A stretch of DNA of 39,456 bases from NCBI RefSeq assembly GCF_030065885.1, contig NZ_JASJCS010000024.1, positions 1-39,456 on the forward strand. Reading direction: 5' to 3'. Under the pieces are notes generated by a model. That model was given only the letters and a program-made list of their open reading frames with translations. It was not told where the DNA came from and searched no databases. Every line of letters begins with the position of its first letter. The stretch's first letter is position 1. Both the position numbers and the translations under genes were made by a program. Below, piece by piece: positions 37,547 to 39,456 of this stretch. Source of the DNA: Ilumatobacter sp. (GTDB lineage Bacteria; Actinomycetota; Acidimicrobiia; Acidimicrobiales; Ilumatobacteraceae).

Positions 37547-38413
37547 TCAGCTCAGCTCGAGCAGGAAGCCGTTGATGAAGTCGAGGTCGTCGGGCTGATC
37601 GATGCGGTAGACGCCGCCGATGCCGGCGCAGTTCCCGTTGAGCCCGAACGAGTTCACGCCCACGATCACGTTGCCGTCGGCGAGCATCGGGCCACCCGAG
37701 TCGCCGAAGCACGTGCCGCCGTGCTTGGCGTCGCCGGACACGATGAACGAGCCGGTGCCGTCGATCTGCTTGAAGATGCTGCCGAGTCCGGCGACACCCT
37801 TCGAGTTGGACACCATCAGGTCCGCGGCGTACCGGGTCTTGTCGTCGAGGACGAAGTCCTGGCCCTGACCCTGAGCGGTGCCGACGATCTTCTGCAGGCC
37901 GTACCCGACGGCGGTCACCGTGGAGGTGCCCTTGTTGCGGCCCGACGTGAACTCGTCGACGCGGCCGAGCTCCGGCAGGGTCGCATACTCGTCGAGCTCG
38001 TACGGCTCGTCGAGGATGACGACGCCGAGATCGAAGAGGAAGAAGGCTTCGTCGACGTACTCCGGGTGGGCGATCGGCGTGCCGTGAGCCTCACCCTCGA
38101 ACGGGTAGTTGTACTCCGGTGCCGTGGGCGTGCCGGGCTCGCCGTTGTGGAGGTCGCTCGTGAACCACAGCTCGGCGCCGGCAGCACCGAACGTGCAGTG
38201 ACCCGCCGTGACGTAGACGGTCGGCGAGATGAGCGCGCCGGAGCAGCGCCACATCGGGTTGCCGTCAGCGTCATCGGCGACCATCAGCCCGACATAGGGG
38301 TGGTCCTCGCCGTCCAGCCGGCCACCTCGGGTGATGGCTCCGACGGGATCGGCGACGGCGAGGGCGAACAGTGAGGCGGCCGCAGCGGCGACCGCGAGGA
38401 AGGATGTGCGCAT
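37547..38413 (-). CDS. secreted trypsin-like serine protease (S1 family)
   Basis: This 288-residue exported protein has a signal peptide (MRTSFLAVAAAAASLFALAV, cleavage likely after about residue 26). Its chymotrypsin-fold domain begins ITRGGRLDGEDHPYVG. The catalytic triad is H72 in VTAGHC, D128 in LFDLGVVIL and S239 in CFGDSGGPM. Cysteine pairs are likely C57-C73 and C235-C262. ATG at 38413 is chosen because GGAG lies 5 nt upstream and it starts a proper signal peptide; the longer frame adds an unlikely Arg-rich segment. Unlike many neighbours it has a leader with a ribosome-binding site. No regulator is adjacent. Confidence 0.92.
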   Translation of the reverse strand: MRTSFLAVAAAAASLFALAVADPVGAITRGGRLDGEDHPYVGLMVADDADGNPMWRCSGALISPTVYVTAGHCTFGAAGAELWFTSDLHNGEPGTPTAPEYNYPFEGEAHGTPIAHPEYVDEAFFLFDLGVVILDEPYELDEYATLPELGRVDEFTSGRNKGTSTVTAVGYGLQKIVGTAQGQGQDFVLDDKTRYAADLMVSNSKGVAGLGSIFKQIDGTGSFIVSGDAKHGGTCFGDSGGPMLADGNVIVGVNSFGLNGNCAGIGGVYRIDQPDDLDFINGFLLELS

Positions 38414-38532
38414 GGTTGCTCCGTGGTCTCGTGTGTGATCTGGATAGGAGGCCCGCCGGCGAGGAAACGTACCGCGCGGGAACATCCGGTTCAAGGCCGA
38501 CGACTCCCCGAAACGGGCGATCCGGACGCGGC

Positions 38533-38561
38533 GAGGCCCGGGGCGCTGCGCCCCGGGCCTC
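38533..38561 (-). terminator. groEL terminator hairpin
   Basis: GAGGCCCGGGGCG (38533-38545) and its complement (38549-38561) form a perfect 13-bp GC stem around CTG, 25 nt beyond the groEL stop on the minus strand. No U tract follows. The rest of 38414-38586 shows only the protease leader. Confidence 0.8.
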
Positions 38562-38586
38562 GTCGGATCCTGGCGACGGTCGTCGA

Positions 38587-39456
38587 TCAGAAGTCCATGT
38601 CCCCGCCGGGCATGGCGGGAGTCTCCTCGGGCATGTCGGCGACGACGGCCTCGGTGGTGAGGAACAGCGCAGCGATCGAGGCTGCGTTCTGCAGCGCCGA
38701 GCGCGTGACCTTGGCGGCGTCGATGACACCGGCCTGCACGAGGTCCTCGTAGACGCCAGATGCGGCGTTGAGGCCCTCGGCGCCGGCGAGCGAACGGACC
38801 CGCTCGAGCACGACGCCGCCCTCCATGCCGGCGTTCTCGGCGATCTGCTTGAGCGGCGCCGACAGTGCTGCTCCCACCATGCGGGCACCGGTCGCCTCGT
38901 CGCCCTCGAGTGCCGCCGCGGCCGCCTCGACGGCGTCGAGCGACCGGACCAGCGCGACGCCACCACCGGGCACGACGCCTTCCTCGATGGCGGCCTTGGT
39001 GGTGCTCACGGCGTCTTCGATGCGGTGCTTCTTCTCCTTGAGCTCGACCTCGGTGGCCGCGCCGACCCTGAGCACCGCGACGCCGCCGGTCAGCTTGGCG
39101 AGACGCTCCTGGAGCTTCTCGCGGTCGTAGTCGGAGTCGGTGTTGTCGATCTCGGCCTTGATCTGGTTGATCCGCCCGGCGATGTCGCCGTGGTCGCCGG
39201 CGCCCTCGATGATCGTGGTCTCGTCCTTGGTGATGACGACGCGCTTGGCGGTGCCGAGCAGATCGATGGTCGCGTTCTCGAGCTTGAGGCCGACGTCCTC
39301 GCTGATCACCTGACCACCGGTGAGGACGGCCATGTCCTGGAGCATCGCCTTGCGGCGGTCGCCGAAGCCGGGTGCCTTGACGGCCGCGGCGTTGAACGTG
39401 CCGCGGATCTTGTTGACGACGAGCGTGGCGAGCGCCTCACCCTCGATGTCCTCGGC
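38587..39456 (-). CDS. groEL: chaperonin GroEL, 3' part (runs off the window)
   Basis: The last 289 residues of GroEL, the ATP-driven folding chamber subunit. The window edge cuts the gene at about mid-apical domain. Visible parts are [69 protein letters not shown] and the equatorial ending [15 protein letters not shown]. The tail is short and ends GGDMDF, not the His-rich end of actinobacterial GroEL1, so it is the general GroEL2-type chaperonin. No groES or promoter is in the window. The stop is followed by a strong hairpin. Confidence 0.97.
   Translation of the reverse strand, partial: AEDIEGEALATLVVNKIRGTFNAAAVKAPGFGDRRKAMLQDMAVLTGGQVISEDVGLKLENATIDLLGTAKRVVITKDETTIIEGAGDHGDIAGRINQIKAEIDNTDSDYDREKLQERLAKLTGGVAVLRVGAATEVELKEKKHRIEDAVSTTKAAIEEGVVPGGGVALVRSLDAVEAAAAALEGDEATGARMVGAALSAPLKQIAENAGMEGGVVLERVRSLAGAEGLNAASGVYEDLVQAGVIDAAKVTRSALQNAASIAALFLTTEAVVADMPEETPAMPGGDMDF

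Overview
The window is high-GC DNA with dense, mostly short-spaced genes and long antisense shadow frames. Several features point to an actinobacterium, most likely of the Acidimicrobiia/Ilumatobacter type (inference, not a database match): an actinobacterial-type HemQ, a UPF0182 membrane protein, an AAC(2')-I-like acetyltransferase, a YlbL-type PDZ/Lon protease, a GroEL ending in GGDMDF, and many genes that appear to be leaderless. Sixteen genes have a TANNNT hexamer exactly 6 or 7 nt before the start codon, and three more have it at 9-10 nt.

Layout. 1-1.35 kb: an apparently intact IS256-family element with recognisable inverted ends. 1.49-4.25 kb: an RND-type exporter without partner genes. 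4.5-6.8 kb: a DUF1801 protein, then a DUF418 membrane protein divergent from a TetR regulator with a palindrome between them. 6.8-9.2 kb: a GH65 disaccharide phosphorylase/hydrolase behind a perfect LacI/CcpA-type palindrome, followed by a (GGCATC)n microsatellite and an unrecognised protein. 10-12.15 kb: NAD(P)H-hydrate epimerase and a conserved-looking protein of unknown function. 12.2-15.9 kb: a tightly coupled minus-strand operon (gamma-butyrobetaine-hydroxylase-like Fe/2OG oxygenase, HD-domain diiron-oxygenase-like protein, beta-hydroxyacid dehydrogenase; each junction a 4-nt GTGA overlap) divergent from a LysR regulator. The first two genes resemble the TmpA/TmpB pair that degrades 2-(trimethylammonio)ethylphosphonate. 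15.9-18.3 kb: an alpha/beta hydrolase and an isopenicillin-N-synthase-like oxygenase whose 3' end has been duplicated into six ~72-bp tandem units.

18.4-26.4 kb looks like a cell-envelope/cell-structure block: a coiled-coil protein, UPF0182, a DivIVA-domain protein fused through acidic low-complexity sequence to a C-terminal region resembling phage head-morphogenesis (Mu gpF-like) proteins, a membrane-anchored PDZ/Lon-like protease, a two-helix membrane protein and a HEAT-repeat protein. 26.4-33.8 kb: AAC(2')-I-like and GNAT acetyltransferases, a PAC2 protein, a NUDIX hydrolase, the PII-uridylyltransferase GlnD, an unknown protein and an orphan Leu/Ile/Val-type binding lipoprotein. 33.9-36.2 kb: HemQ, FdhD and an ATP-grasp enzyme on one strand, sharing an overlapping divergent promoter with an aquaporin-DUF1697 pair (36.2-37.5 kb). 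The window ends with a secreted trypsin-like protease and the 3' part of groEL, both with strong GC-rich hairpins behind them.

The most interesting items are the TmpA/TmpB-like operon with its extra dehydrogenase, the DivIVA-gpF fusion, the tandem array made from a gene's 3' end, and the very regular leaderless-promoter signature, in which -10 hexamers sometimes contain the stop codon of the upstream gene. No tRNA, rRNA or CRISPR array was seen.
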